Positions 16,327-24,993 of a DNA stretch of 64,000 nucleotides are shown piece by piece. Every line of letters begins with the position of its first letter. The stretch's first letter is position 1. The notes beneath the pieces are model-generated. The model made no database searches. It was not told where the DNA came from and worked only from the letters and a program-made list of their open reading frames with translations. The position numbers were made by a program, and so were the translations under genes. Location of the stretch: contig JADKBC010000001.1 in the NCBI GenBank assembly GCA_016715205.1, forward strand, positions 1 through 64,000. Direction: 5' to 3'. This stretch comes from Holophaga sp. (GTDB taxonomy: Bacteria > Acidobacteriota > Holophagae > Holophagales > Holophagaceae).

Positions 16327-16836
16327 ATGAAAAAATTCCTGAAGACACTGATCCCCTTTGATATCGCCAAGGGCCTGACCATCACCGGCACCCACTTCGC
16401 CAAGGTGTTTCTCAGCGCGAACCGTCGGAAGGTGCCCTTCCACGTGGTTTCCGAATACCCGGAAGTGCCTGCCAAGATGCAGCCGCGTTTCCGTGGCCGC
16501 CTGCAGATGCTTAAGGATGAAGCGGGCGAGATCAAATGCGTGTGTTGCCTAGCCTGCGAAAAGATCTGCCCCACCCAGGTCATCACCATTGAGTCGGGCA
16601 AAAAGGAAGGCCGCAAGACCAAGCTGCCCACGCGCTACGACTTCGAGATGGAGCGCTGCATCTTCTGCGAGTTCTGCGTGGAAAGCTGCGGCTTCGACGC
16701 CATCATCCTCAATCACCAGTTCGAATTGGCCGTCTACAACCGCGAGGACATGTCCCTCTCGATGGAAGGCACGTTCCAGAACATGTTCGGCGTTTCGCCC
16801 GTGGCCAAGTTCTCGGTCGCGGACGAGGAAAAGTGA
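16327..16836 (+). CDS. nuoI: NADH-quinone oxidoreductase subunit I
   Basis: Carries the two [4Fe-4S] clusters N6a and N6b that wire the peripheral arm. In the 169-residue product the first set is Cys71, 74, 77 and 81 (CVCCLACEKICP, with one extra Cys) and the second is Cys111, 114, 117 and 121 (CIFCEFCVESCG). The second set ends in CG rather than the usual CP. GGGAGGCCCC precedes the ATG. Confidence 0.96.
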   Translation: MKKFLKTLIPFDIAKGLTITGTHFAKVFLSANRRKVPFHVVSEYPEVPAKMQPRFRGRLQMLKDEAGEIKCVCCLACEKICPTQVITIESGKKEGRKTKLPTRYDFEMERCIFCEFCVESCGFDAIILNHQFELAVYNREDMSLSMEGTFQNMFGVSPVAKFSVADEEK

Positions 16837-16850
16837 CCGGGGAGCCCGCC

Positions 16851-17399
16851 ATGGAACAGTTGCTCATCAAGATCGGTCAAAACCTTTTCCTGGTCTTTGG
16901 CCTGATGGCCCTCGGCGGCGCCGCCACCATGGTGCTTGCCAAGAATGCCGTCCATAGCGTGATCGGCTTCCTATTTGCCATGCTCTCCATGGCAGGCTGC
17001 TACCTCACCATCGGCGCGGAATTCATGGGTGTGGCCCAGCTCCTGGTCTACGCCGGCGGCATCGTGGTGCTCTTCCTCTTCGTGGTGATGCTGGTGGAAC
17101 TCAGCAAATCCAGAGAGAAGGGCCTCTTCCAGCGCCAAACGCCCTTTGCCTTGGTTCTGGTGGTGGCAGGTGCCGTGGCCTTCGTGGGCGTTTTCTGGAG
17201 AACCATTTTTGGTTCCAGTGCTGCGGAAGCCCTTACCCTCTCGCCCAACCTGATGGCCCAAGGCGAAAAGCTTGGCAATGCCCAGATGCTGAGCCGGGGC
17301 TTGTTTGCCGAATACCTTTTGCCCTTTGAAATCCTGTCCGTGATCCTCCTGGTCGCCTTGGTGGGTGCGGTAGTTCTAGCTAAAACGGAGCGGGTGTGA
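16851..17399 (+). CDS. nuoJ: NADH-quinone oxidoreductase subunit J
   Basis: Membrane subunit of 182 residues with five hydrophobic helices; HSVIGFLFAMLSMAGCYLTIGAEFMGVAQLLVYAGGIVVLFLFVVML-type sequence (about residues 30-75) is diagnostic. I choose the ATG at 16851, with GGGGAG eight bases upstream, over a GTG at 16833 inside the nuoI stop. Confidence 0.95.
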   Translation: MEQLLIKIGQNLFLVFGLMALGGAATMVLAKNAVHSVIGFLFAMLSMAGCYLTIGAEFMGVAQLLVYAGGIVVLFLFVVMLVELSKSREKGLFQRQTPFALVLVVAGAVAFVGVFWRTIFGSSAAEALTLSPNLMAQGEKLGNAQMLSRGLFAEYLLPFEILSVILLVALVGAVVLAKTERV

Positions 17400-17400
17400 C

Positions 17401-17703
17401 ATGCCATCCATGAACCTGGTTCTGTTGATTTCCTTTCTGCTCTTCTCCATCGGTGTGGCCGGTGTGCTGATCCGCCGCAATGCGCTGATCATCCTTATGT
17501 GCGCAGAGCTCATGCTCAACGCCGCCAACCTGAATCTCATCGCCTTTGCCCGCCACAGCGGCACCGTCACCGGGCAGGCATTCGCACTGATGGTAATGGG
17601 CTTGGCCGCCGCGGAGGTGGCCATCGGCCTTGCCATCGTGGTTGCGCTCTACCGCAAGAAGAACACCATCACCGTCGACGAAATCAACCTGCTGAAGGGC
17701 TGA
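17401..17703 (+). CDS. nuoK: NADH-quinone oxidoreductase subunit K
   Basis: Small antiporter-like subunit, 100 residues, three membrane helices. Two conserved membrane carboxylates are visible, Glu in LIILMCAELMLNAANL and Glu in GLAAAEVAIGLAIV, both needed for proton transfer in the family. It starts one base after the nuoJ stop. Confidence 0.97.
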   Translation: MPSMNLVLLISFLLFSIGVAGVLIRRNALIILMCAELMLNAANLNLIAFARHSGTVTGQAFALMVMGLAAAEVAIGLAIVVALYRKKNTITVDEINLLKG

Positions 17704-17707
17704 GACA

Positions 17708-19957
17708 ATGCTAATGGAACACGCAGCCAGCGCGGCCCTGAGCACCCCGGTTCACGCCTCGGTGCTCTGGCTGATTCCCTTCCTCCCCTTGTTCGGCGCC
17801 TTGTTGAATGGAGCCTACGGGCTGTTCTGTAAGGCTTCTGGCCGGAAGGCACCCAGCACCCAGTTGGTGGATCTCCTCGCCCTGGGGTCCGTGGGTGTGG
17901 CCTTCCTCCTGGCCGTGGGGTACTTCGTGACCCTCATGGGCCAGGCGCCTATTAATCGCTCCATCACCCAGAGCCTCTGGACCTGGGTGGATCTGGGCGG
18001 TGCCCAGGTGATGGATGGCGTGGCACGCAACACCGTGGCCTGGGCCTACAAGTTTGATCCGCTCTCCGGCGCCATGGCGCTGCTGGTGACGGGCGTGGGC
18101 TTCCTGATCCATCTTTTCAGCACCGGCTACATGAGTGAAGAGCGCCAGGATGGCCGTTACTACCGCTTCATGGCCTACCTGAACCTCTTTGTCTTCTCCA
18201 TGCTCAACTTGGTGCTGGGCGCCAACATCCTCATGATGTTCCTGGGCTGGGAAGGCGTGGGGCTTTGCTCCTACCTGCTCATCGGTTTCTATTTCGATAA
18301 GGAATTCGCAGCGGCGGCAGGCAAGAAGGCCTTCGTCACCAATCGCATCGGTGATTTCGGTTTCATGCTTGGATTCTTCCTGCTCTTCCAGATTTTTGGC
18401 AGCGTGGATTTCGACACCCTGATGGGCATGACACGCTCGATCATGGCGCGGCCCGAACTCACGATCTTCGGCCTTACCCACAGCCCCACCTGGTGGTTCA
18501 ACCTGGCGGGCATCCTCCTCTTCGTGGGCGCCTGCGGCAAGAGCGCGCAGATTCCGCTCTACGTGTGGTTGCCGGATGCCATGGCAGGCCCCACGCCGGT
18601 CAGCGCCCTGATCCATGCCGCCACCATGGTGACCTCGGGTCTATACATGATCTGCCGCATGAATTTCATCTACACCAATGCGCCGATGGCCTTGAGTGTG
18701 GTGCTCTTCGTCGGCGCCCTCACGGCCCTGGTGGCCGCCAGCATGGGCCTGGCCCAGTACGATATCAAGAAGGTGCTGGCCTACTCCACAGTGTCCCAGC
18801 TCGGCTTCATGTTCATGGGCATGGGCGCGGGCGCCTACACCGCCGGCATGTTCCATGTGTTCACTCACGCCTTCTTCAAGGCTGCGCTCTTCCTTGGTTC
18901 TGGCTCCGTGATCATGGCCTGCCATCACGAGCAGGACATGCGGAACATGGGCGGCCTGAAATCGAAGATGCCTTGGACCTACGCGTCCATGCTCATCGCC
19001 ACCATCGCCATCGCGGGCATCTTCCCCTTCTCGGGGTTTTTCTCCAAGGATGAAATCCTCTGGAAAGTGTTCGAGGGTTGGTACAAGGAAGGGCACACCC
19101 TGAACCTGATCGCCTGGCTCATGGGCATGGCGGGCGCCTTCATGACCGCCTTCTACATGGTGCGATTGATGGTGATGACCTTCGCGGGCGAATACCGGGG
19201 CGCGGGCCACGATCCCTACGGCCACACGGTAAAAGCCGAAGGACACCATGACGCCCATCACGATGATCACGGTCATGCGCCCTCCCACAGTGGCCACGAC
19301 CACGGCCCCAAGGAAGTGGTCTGGAACATGTGGGTACCGGTGTTCATCCTGGCGCTGCTGGCCTTGGTGGGCGGTTTCCTGAACATTCCCCACAGCCTGC
19401 ATTGGCTGGGCGGCGCTCATTTCTCGGAATGGCTTGGCCCCTTGCTCTACCAGAAGGAAGCTGTTCACGCCTCGCACGAGGCCGCTCCCGCCATCGAATA
19501 CGGCCTCATGGCCTGGGCCACCCTCGTATGGGCTCCAGGCGCCATGCTCTTGGCCTGGTGGATCTACAAGATGGATCCCACCTGGGCCAAGGCCAAGGGT
19601 TTCGTGGCCAAATTCCCCGGCGTGTTCCGATGGGTGCACAACAAGTACTTCGTCGACGAGTTCTACGAGTGGGCGATCATCGGCCCCTGCAAGCAGCTGG
19701 GTGCCCAGCTCTGGGCCTTCGATACCTGGGTGGTCGATGGCATGGTCAACGGCGCCGCAAGGTTCACGTTGATCTGGGCCAACATCAGTTTCTGGTTCGA
19801 CGCCAAGATCGTAGATGGCCTGGTGAACTTCGTCGCCTGGCTGCTACAGCGGTTCTCGGGCGGTTTTGGCAAACTCCAGAGCGGCCGCGTTCAGAACTAC
19901 GCTTTCGTGATGTTCCTGGGTTTCCTAGTTTTCGCCTTCTGGAAGTTCCTGGCCTGA
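17708..19957 (+). CDS. nuoL: NADH-quinone oxidoreductase subunit L
   Basis: Distal proton-pumping subunit with the long lateral helix. The 749-residue product contains NLVLGANILMMFLGWEGVGLCSYLLIGF, LPDAMAGPTPVSALIHAATMVTSG (key Lys and His region) and a C-terminal amphipathic section. It is longer than typical (about 610-660 residues). Part of the excess is a His/Asp-rich loop at about residues 500-535, beginning HDPYGHTVKAEGHHDAHHDD, with over ten histidines. Two ATGs (17708, 17714) are possible starts. Confidence 0.96.
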   Translation: MLMEHAASAALSTPVHASVLWLIPFLPLFGALLNGAYGLFCKASGRKAPSTQLVDLLALGSVGVAFLLAVGYFVTLMGQAPINRSITQSLWTWVDLGGAQVMDGVARNTVAWAYKFDPLSGAMALLVTGVGFLIHLFSTGYMSEERQDGRYYRFMAYLNLFVFSMLNLVLGANILMMFLGWEGVGLCSYLLIGFYFDKEFAAAAGKKAFVTNRIGDFGFMLGFFLLFQIFGSVDFDTLMGMTRSIMARPELTIFGLTHSPTWWFNLAGILLFVGACGKSAQIPLYVWLPDAMAGPTPVSALIHAATMVTSGLYMICRMNFIYTNAPMALSVVLFVGALTALVAASMGLAQYDIKKVLAYSTVSQLGFMFMGMGAGAYTAGMFHVFTHAFFKAALFLGSGSVIMACHHEQDMRNMGGLKSKMPWTYASMLIATIAIAGIFPFSGFFSKDEILWKVFEGWYKEGHTLNLIAWLMGMAGAFMTAFYMVRLMVMTFAGEYRGAGHDPYGHTVKAEGHHDAHHDDHGHAPSHSGHDHGPKEVVWNMWVPVFILALLALVGGFLNIPHSLHWLGGAHFSEWLGPLLYQKEAVHASHEAAPAIEYGLMAWATLVWAPGAMLLAWWIYKMDPTWAKAKGFVAKFPGVFRWVHNKYFVDEFYEWAIIGPCKQLGAQLWAFDTWVVDGMVNGAARFTLIWANISFWFDAKIVDGLVNFVAWLLQRFSGGFGKLQSGRVQNYAFVMFLGFLVFAFWKFLA

Positions 19958-20018
19958 GCACCTTTCCTGCCCTTGTTGTCTACCCCTTCTGCATGCATTT
20001 GACGTCTATGGAGTTCCC

Positions 20019-21656
20019 ATGACTGCCCCCTGGTACCTGAACCTGCCCCTTTGGGTCACCTTCGTTCCCCTGCTCGGCGCCCTCGCCCTGCTGCTGGTGC
20101 CCAAGGAAAAACGCCGAGTCTTCGAGCTCGGTGCCCTGGCCATCGCGATCATCGACTTCGCGATCAGCGTGCCGCTCTGGTTCCAGTACGACCGCGGCAG
20201 CGCGGCCGTGCAGTGGGCCTTCTCCACGGACTGGATCCCCAGCCTGGGCGTGAAGTTTGCCATCGGCATGGACGGCATCAGTCTGGTGCTCTTCCTGTTG
20301 ACCACCTTCATTGGCTTCATCGCCGTGTGGTGTTCCTTCAGTGCCATCGAAGAGCGGCACAAGGAGTACTACATCTGGCTCCTCGTCATGCAGACCTCCA
20401 TGCTAGGCGTCTTCATCTGCCAGGACGTGTTCCTCTTCTACCTGTTCTGGGAACTCATGCTGGTGCCGATGTACTTCCTCATTGCCATCTGGGGTGGCCC
20501 ACAGAAGCTCTATGCCGCCATCAAGCTCTTCCTCTACACCCTCACGGGCTCCGTGCTGATGCTCGTGGGCATCCTGGCCATCTACTTCCTGCAGAAGAAG
20601 GTCGGCATGACGCCCAGCTTCTCCATTGAGAGCTTCCAGGCCATGGCGCCGGTGATTTTGCAGCAGACCAAGACCTTCCAGTACCTGCTGGCCCTGGCCT
20701 TCTTCATCGGCTTCGCCATCAAGGTGCCGATGTTTCCGTTCCACACCTGGCTGCCCGATGCCCACGTGCAGGCCCCCACGGCAGGTTCCGTGATCCTGGC
20801 CGGTATTCTGCTGAAGATGGGCACCTATGGGTTTGTGCGTTTCCTGTTGCCCATCCTACCCAGCGCCACCAAGGCCCTGATGCCCTATTTCCTGACCCTG
20901 ACCATCATCGGCATCATCTACGGTGCGCTCGTGGCCATGATCCAGAAGGACATGAAGAAGCTGGTGGCCTATAGCTCCGTGAGCCACCTCGCACTCTGCA
21001 TGCTGGGCCTCTTTGCCATGAACCCCAACGGGATCATGGGCGGCATGTTCCAGATGATCAACCACGGCATTTCCACCAGCGCGCTCTTCCTCATCGTGGG
21101 CATCGTCTACGAACGCCGCCACACGCGCCAGATTGCAGATTTCGGCGGGCTGTCCAAGACCATGCCCATCTACGCCACCATCTTCATGATCATGACCATG
21201 AGTTCCATCGGCCTGCCGGGCCTCAATGGCTTCATCGGTGAAGCCGCCATCCTCATGGGTGCCTTCCAGGCGCATCCCTGGTGGGCCGTGGCCGCCACCA
21301 CCGGCATCATCCTGGGCGCTGCCTATATGCTCTGGCTCTACCAGCGCGTCATGTTTGGGCCTATCAGTGAAACCAACGCCAAGATGGCAGACCTCAACGC
21401 TCGGGAAATTGCCTACTTCACACCTTTGATCGTGGCGGCCTTCTGGATCGGCCTCTGGCCCACGCCCTTGATGAAGGTGCTCAAGGCCCCCATCGATAAG
21501 TTGGTGGTTCAAATCGATCCCACCTACTTCAAGGCTCAGGCACTGGAGAGCCGCCAGAAGGCCGCCGCCCAGGAGGGCATGGCGGGGATGGCAGCCCCTG
21601 AAGCACACGCAGCCGAGGGCCACGCGCCTGCCGCCGAAGCACACGGAGGTCACTGA
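20019..21656 (+). CDS. nuoM: NADH-quinone oxidoreductase subunit M
   Basis: Antiporter-like pumping subunit of 545 residues. Family motifs include WELMLVPMYFLIAIWG, FPFHTWLPDAHVQAPTAGSV and the Lys-containing VAYSSVSHLALCMLG. The C-terminus carries an extra Ala/His/Gly-rich tail (about the last 25 residues, containing HAAEGHAPAAEAHGGH) not needed for the fold. GGAG lies five bases before the ATG; a 61-base gap separates it from nuoL. Confidence 0.96.
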   Translation: MTAPWYLNLPLWVTFVPLLGALALLLVPKEKRRVFELGALAIAIIDFAISVPLWFQYDRGSAAVQWAFSTDWIPSLGVKFAIGMDGISLVLFLLTTFIGFIAVWCSFSAIEERHKEYYIWLLVMQTSMLGVFICQDVFLFYLFWELMLVPMYFLIAIWGGPQKLYAAIKLFLYTLTGSVLMLVGILAIYFLQKKVGMTPSFSIESFQAMAPVILQQTKTFQYLLALAFFIGFAIKVPMFPFHTWLPDAHVQAPTAGSVILAGILLKMGTYGFVRFLLPILPSATKALMPYFLTLTIIGIIYGALVAMIQKDMKKLVAYSSVSHLALCMLGLFAMNPNGIMGGMFQMINHGISTSALFLIVGIVYERRHTRQIADFGGLSKTMPIYATIFMIMTMSSIGLPGLNGFIGEAAILMGAFQAHPWWAVAATTGIILGAAYMLWLYQRVMFGPISETNAKMADLNAREIAYFTPLIVAAFWIGLWPTPLMKVLKAPIDKLVVQIDPTYFKAQALESRQKAAAQEGMAGMAAPEAHAAEGHAPAAEAHGGH

Positions 21657-23122
21657 TGCCCTTCGCCCAGAGTCTGCTGGGGTCCCTCACCCGGGATCTC
21701 CCATTCCTCTACGGGCCGCTGTTCTTGATCGTCGCAGCGACCCTCATGATCTGGCCCGGCGATGTATTCGTGGGCCGGAACAACAAGCGTGTCTGGTCCT
21801 ACGTGGCCTCCCTCGCCCTGGTCGCGGCTGGCGTCATTGCGATGCTGACCGAGCCCGGCGCTGGTTTTTCCAATATGTTCCGGGTGGATGGCCTCACCAA
21901 AGGCTTCCAGTTCCTTTGCATCCTGGCGGGCCTCATCACCATCGTGCTCAGCCAGCCCCAGCTCAATGCGCTGCGCGAACAGACCGTCGAATACTACGCC
22001 CTGATCTTATTCTCCATCAGCGGCATGATGCTGCTGGTGGGCGCCACGGATCTGGTGTCGGTGTACTTCAGCCTGGAACTGATGGCACTTTGCGTATACA
22101 TCCTGGTGGCCTACCTGCGCACCCAGGAACGCAGCATTGAGGCGGGCCTGAAGTACTTCCTGCTGGGCGCGTTCTCCAGCGGCATTCTGCTCTACGGCAT
22201 CAGCCTGCTCTTCGCCGCCGCCGGTGGTACCACCACGAATCTGGCTGAGTTGAATGAAAAGCTGGCCACCGTCAGCTCCAACGGAAATCTTTTGGTGTTT
22301 GCGGGCGTGCTGATGGTTCTCGTGGGCTTTGCCTTCAAGGTCGCAGGCGTGCCCTTCCACATGTGGAGCCCCGACGCGTACGAAGGCGCGCCCACCCCTA
22401 TTACTGCGTTCATGTCCATGGCCCCCAAGGCCGCGGCGTTAGGCGCTTTTGTGCGGGTGTTCGGCACCGGGTTCCATGGCATTGCCACAGATTGGGTGTT
22501 GCCGCTGTCCTTCATCGCCGGAGCCAGCATGGTGCTCGGCAACGTGGCGGCCCTGCGCCAACAGAGCATGAAACGCCTGCTGGCCTATAGTTCCATCGCG
22601 CATGTGGGCTACATGCTGTTGGGTGTGCTCAGCAGTGATGTCCAGGCCGGTGCCCAGGCCATCTGGCTTTACATGCTCACCTACCTGGTCATGCAGAGCG
22701 GCGCCTTCGCCGTCATCATCTATCTGCAGGGCAAGGGCGAAGGGGAGCGCATCGACGACTTCCGCGGCCTCGCCAAACGCCAGCCGGTGCTCGCCTTTGC
22801 CATGATGGTCTTCCTGCTCAGCCTGGCGGGCATCCCGCCCCTGCTGGGTTTCTTCAGCAAGTTCTACCTATTCAAGCTCGCCATCGAGCAGGGCTTTGTA
22901 ACCCTGACGGTCCTCGCGCTCCTCACCAGCGCTGTGGCGGCCTACTACTACCTGAATGTGGTCGCCTCCATGTATTTCAAGGAACCTGTGGGTGAAATTG
23001 AACGGAAACCCCTCAGCACCGCCTTCACCTTCGTGCTGACGGTGTCCTGCGCCCTCATCCTGATCGGCACCTTCTTCGGGCCCAAGCTCCTGGATTGGAC
23101 CGCCAAGATCGTGCTGGGCTGA
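21656..23122 (+). CDS. nuoN: NADH-quinone oxidoreductase subunit N
   Basis: Third antiporter-like subunit, 488 residues, about 14 helices. VGFAFKVAGVPFHMWSPDAYEGAPTPITAFMS and LLAYSSIAHVGYMLLG are diagnostic. The start overlaps the nuoM stop by one base (TGATG), and its own stop overlaps the start of the following ATP-synthase gene in the same way, so complex I and F0 genes are translated as one chain. Confidence 0.97.
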   Translation: MPFAQSLLGSLTRDLPFLYGPLFLIVAATLMIWPGDVFVGRNNKRVWSYVASLALVAAGVIAMLTEPGAGFSNMFRVDGLTKGFQFLCILAGLITIVLSQPQLNALREQTVEYYALILFSISGMMLLVGATDLVSVYFSLELMALCVYILVAYLRTQERSIEAGLKYFLLGAFSSGILLYGISLLFAAAGGTTTNLAELNEKLATVSSNGNLLVFAGVLMVLVGFAFKVAGVPFHMWSPDAYEGAPTPITAFMSMAPKAAALGAFVRVFGTGFHGIATDWVLPLSFIAGASMVLGNVAALRQQSMKRLLAYSSIAHVGYMLLGVLSSDVQAGAQAIWLYMLTYLVMQSGAFAVIIYLQGKGEGERIDDFRGLAKRQPVLAFAMMVFLLSLAGIPPLLGFFSKFYLFKLAIEQGFVTLTVLALLTSAVAAYYYLNVVASMYFKEPVGEIERKPLSTAFTFVLTVSCALILIGTFFGPKLLDWTAKIVLG

Positions 23123-23421
23123 TGCTGTTCCGACCCAAAAACAAGGATGCCGATCCCCAGGAGCGTGCGCTCTGGGGTGAGTTGATGTCCCTGGGCATGG
23201 TCTTTCCCATCGCCATCGTCCTGGGCTATTTCCTGGGGCGGTGGCTCGGGGGCCTGCTGGGCCACCCCAAACCGGGGCAATGGATCGGCTTGGCTCTGGG
23301 CATCGCCACGGGTTTCTGGGAACTCTACAAAGTGACCCTGCACCTGGATCGCATGGATCCGCCGCCTCCGCCCGATGACACCGCCCCCCGGCTCGACGAT
23401 GACCGTGATCCCCGAGCCTGA
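23122..23421 (+). CDS. atpZ: AtpZ/AtpI-family F0F1 ATP-synthase-associated protein
   Basis: Small membrane protein of 99 residues with two helices (about residues 28-48 and 58-75) and the family pattern 'GxxLGRWLGG...PxxxxIGLxLGIATGFWELYK'. Such proteins are encoded at the head of atp operons and are linked to assembly of the c-ring or to Mg2+ handling. The ATG at 23122 shares one base with the nuoN stop. It ends with a Pro/Asp-rich tail and overlaps the next gene. Confidence 0.8.
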   Translation: MLFRPKNKDADPQERALWGELMSLGMVFPIAIVLGYFLGRWLGGLLGHPKPGQWIGLALGIATGFWELYKVTLHLDRMDPPPPPDDTAPRLDDDRDPRA

Positions 23422-23800
23422 GGATCCCGGCACCCACCATCTGGACTGGGTGGGGCGCTTCCTGCTGCTGCTCTGGCCCCTGGGCACGCTGGCTTGGTTG
23501 GCTAAGTCCCGTTGGGCCGCCCTGGCCTTTGCGGTTGGAGGCCTGGGCAGCCTGGCGTTCTGGGTTTTACACCGTTGGATCGTGGGCCGGATGCTGACCC
23601 CCTCGGTACGCCGTCGGTGGTTCTACGGGCTGCTGGTGGTCTTCAAGCTGGCGTTGATCGTCGTCCTGCTGCGTGGGATGATGGCTTGCCTCCCCCGGGA
23701 GGTCATTCCCCTGGCGACGGGTATCCTGCTTTTCGTCGGGGCGATCCTGCTGGAGGCCTTTCGCCTCATGCTCCGGCCGGGTTCGAGCGACACGGACTGA
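23399..23800 (+). CDS. atpI: ATP synthase subunit I-like membrane protein
   Basis: Predicted 133-residue protein with four hydrophobic helices and little sequence conservation, as is normal for AtpI. The call rests on its location between atpZ and atpB and on topology. The start is uncertain: ATG 23399 (chosen) overlaps atpZ by 23 bases; ATG 23375 in the same frame would add eight residues. Neither has a good Shine-Dalgarno, so coupling to atpZ translation is likely. Confidence 0.65.
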   Translation: MTVIPEPEDPGTHHLDWVGRFLLLLWPLGTLAWLAKSRWAALAFAVGGLGSLAFWVLHRWIVGRMLTPSVRRRWFYGLLVVFKLALIVVLLRGMMACLPREVIPLATGILLFVGAILLEAFRLMLRPGSSDTD

Positions 23801-23819
23801 ACGCCGCTAAGGAAGAACG

Positions 23820-24551
23820 ATGGAACACCACGCCTCGTACCTCGCGACCCTGCTGACGAACCTGCTGCATCTGGCGAGGCATCCCTGGGGCAGCTTCGCC
23901 CACGGTCAGGCCCTTTCGATCCTGGAACGCTACGACCACCTTTTCGCAGCCGTGCTGGCTGCGCTGGTGATCGTGACCCTGGTGCTGGCCACCCGCATCA
24001 AGCTTTCCCGCATCCCGGGCCCCTTCCAGCAGGTGATGGAATTCCTGGTCACCTTCGTGCGGAACCTGGTTGCCGATAACATCGCCCACCATTCCGATCA
24101 GTACGTGCCCTTGATCGGCACCCTGGGGCTCTTCATCCTGCTCAATAACCTCTTCGGTCTAGCACCTGGCCTACCGAGCGGCACCGGCAACTGGAACGTG
24201 ACGCTAGGCTGCGCACTGGTGGTGTTCTTCTTCTACAACTTCCATGGCATGAAATCCCAGGGTTTCTGGCGCTACCTGGGGCATTTCGCCGGGCCAGTCT
24301 GGTTCCTCTGGTGGCTCATGTGGCCCCTGGAAATCCTGGGCCTGCTTTCCCGCATTCTCAGCCATTCCCTGCGTCTGTTCGGCAACATCGCGGGCGAGCA
24401 TGTGGTTTCCCTTATCTTCTTCGGACTGGTACCGCTGCTGGTGCCCGTGCCACTCATGGTCATGGGCCTCTTCTTCGGGCTGATCCAGGCCTTCGTGTTC
24501 ATCATGCTGGCCACCATCTACGTATCCGGCGCCGTATCCCACGATCACTGA
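23820..24551 (+). CDS. atpB: ATP synthase F0 subunit a
   Basis: Stator channel subunit of the F0 motor. The 243-residue product has the conserved LLNNLFGLAPG and the essential Arg185 in SRILSHSLRLFGNIAGEHV, followed by the C-terminal helix LIQAFVFIMLATIYVSGAV. AAGGAAG precedes the ATG. Confidence 0.96.
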   Translation: MEHHASYLATLLTNLLHLARHPWGSFAHGQALSILERYDHLFAAVLAALVIVTLVLATRIKLSRIPGPFQQVMEFLVTFVRNLVADNIAHHSDQYVPLIGTLGLFILLNNLFGLAPGLPSGTGNWNVTLGCALVVFFFYNFHGMKSQGFWRYLGHFAGPVWFLWWLMWPLEILGLLSRILSHSLRLFGNIAGEHVVSLIFFGLVPLLVPVPLMVMGLFFGLIQAFVFIMLATIYVSGAVSHDH

Positions 24552-24609
24552 TCCGTTTTCCCACCGGCTACGGGATTCCGAACCCCGGGCCCCCTTTTCG
24601 AGGTTTCCC

Positions 24610-24906
24610 ATGAAGAAGTTCCTCACCACCGCCTTCCTCTTCACCCTGGCCACCTTCGTGTTCGCCCAGGCTGCTCCCGCCGCCCCCAAGAGCCTCTTTG
24701 AAGGCCAGTACCTGGCTCACCTCGCCCTCGCCATCGCCGCCGCCGGCTGCGGTCTGGCCCAGGGCAAGGCCGTGGTTGCCGCCTGCGAAGGCATCGCCCG
24801 CAACCCCCAGGCCGCTGGCAACATCCGCACCACCATGATCATCGGCTTGGCCCTCATCGAGGCCCTGGTGATCTACGTCCTCGTCGCCGCCTTCGCGGTG
24901 AAGTAG
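24610..24906 (+). CDS. atpE: ATP synthase F0 subunit c with leader-like N-terminus
   Basis: Rotor-ring subunit, 98 residues. The ion-binding carboxylate is Glu84 in helix 2 (LALIEALVIY). Gln51 in helix 1 (GLAQGKAV) lines up with the Gln of chloroplast/cyanobacterial and Na+ rings, and Tyr89 is present. The Ser/Thr pair after the Glu that marks Na+-type rings is replaced by Ala-Leu, so I expect H+ coupling. The first 20 residues (MKKFLTTAFLFTLATFVFAQ) look like a cleavable signal sequence, an extension absent from the short E. coli protein. It is the last gene before the terminator; b, delta and F1 genes are not here. Confidence 0.95.
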   Translation: MKKFLTTAFLFTLATFVFAQAAPAAPKSLFEGQYLAHLALAIAAAGCGLAQGKAVVAACEGIARNPQAAGNIRTTMIIGLALIEALVIYVLVAAFAVK

Positions 24907-24924
24907 GAAGCACACGATTCAAGA

Positions 24925-24957
24925 ACGGGGCGCCACCTCCTGGCGCCCCGTTTTTTT
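24925..24957 (+). terminator. Strong intrinsic terminator of the nuo-atp operon
   Basis: An 11-bp perfect stem (24925-24935 with 24941-24951), a five-base CCTCC loop and a run of seven T (24951-24957). It lies 19 bases after the atpE stop and ends the rightward operon that begins at nuoA. Confidence 0.95.
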
Positions 24958-24993
24958 GTTCCCTGCGCCGCGCGCCGATAGACTCTAAGGCCC

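Noticed and set aside
24610..24906. Na+-type c-ring suggested by Gln51
   Set aside because: The Ser/Thr after the ion-binding Glu that complete the Na+ site are Ala and Leu; the pattern equals that of H+ rings of chloroplasts and cyanobacteria.
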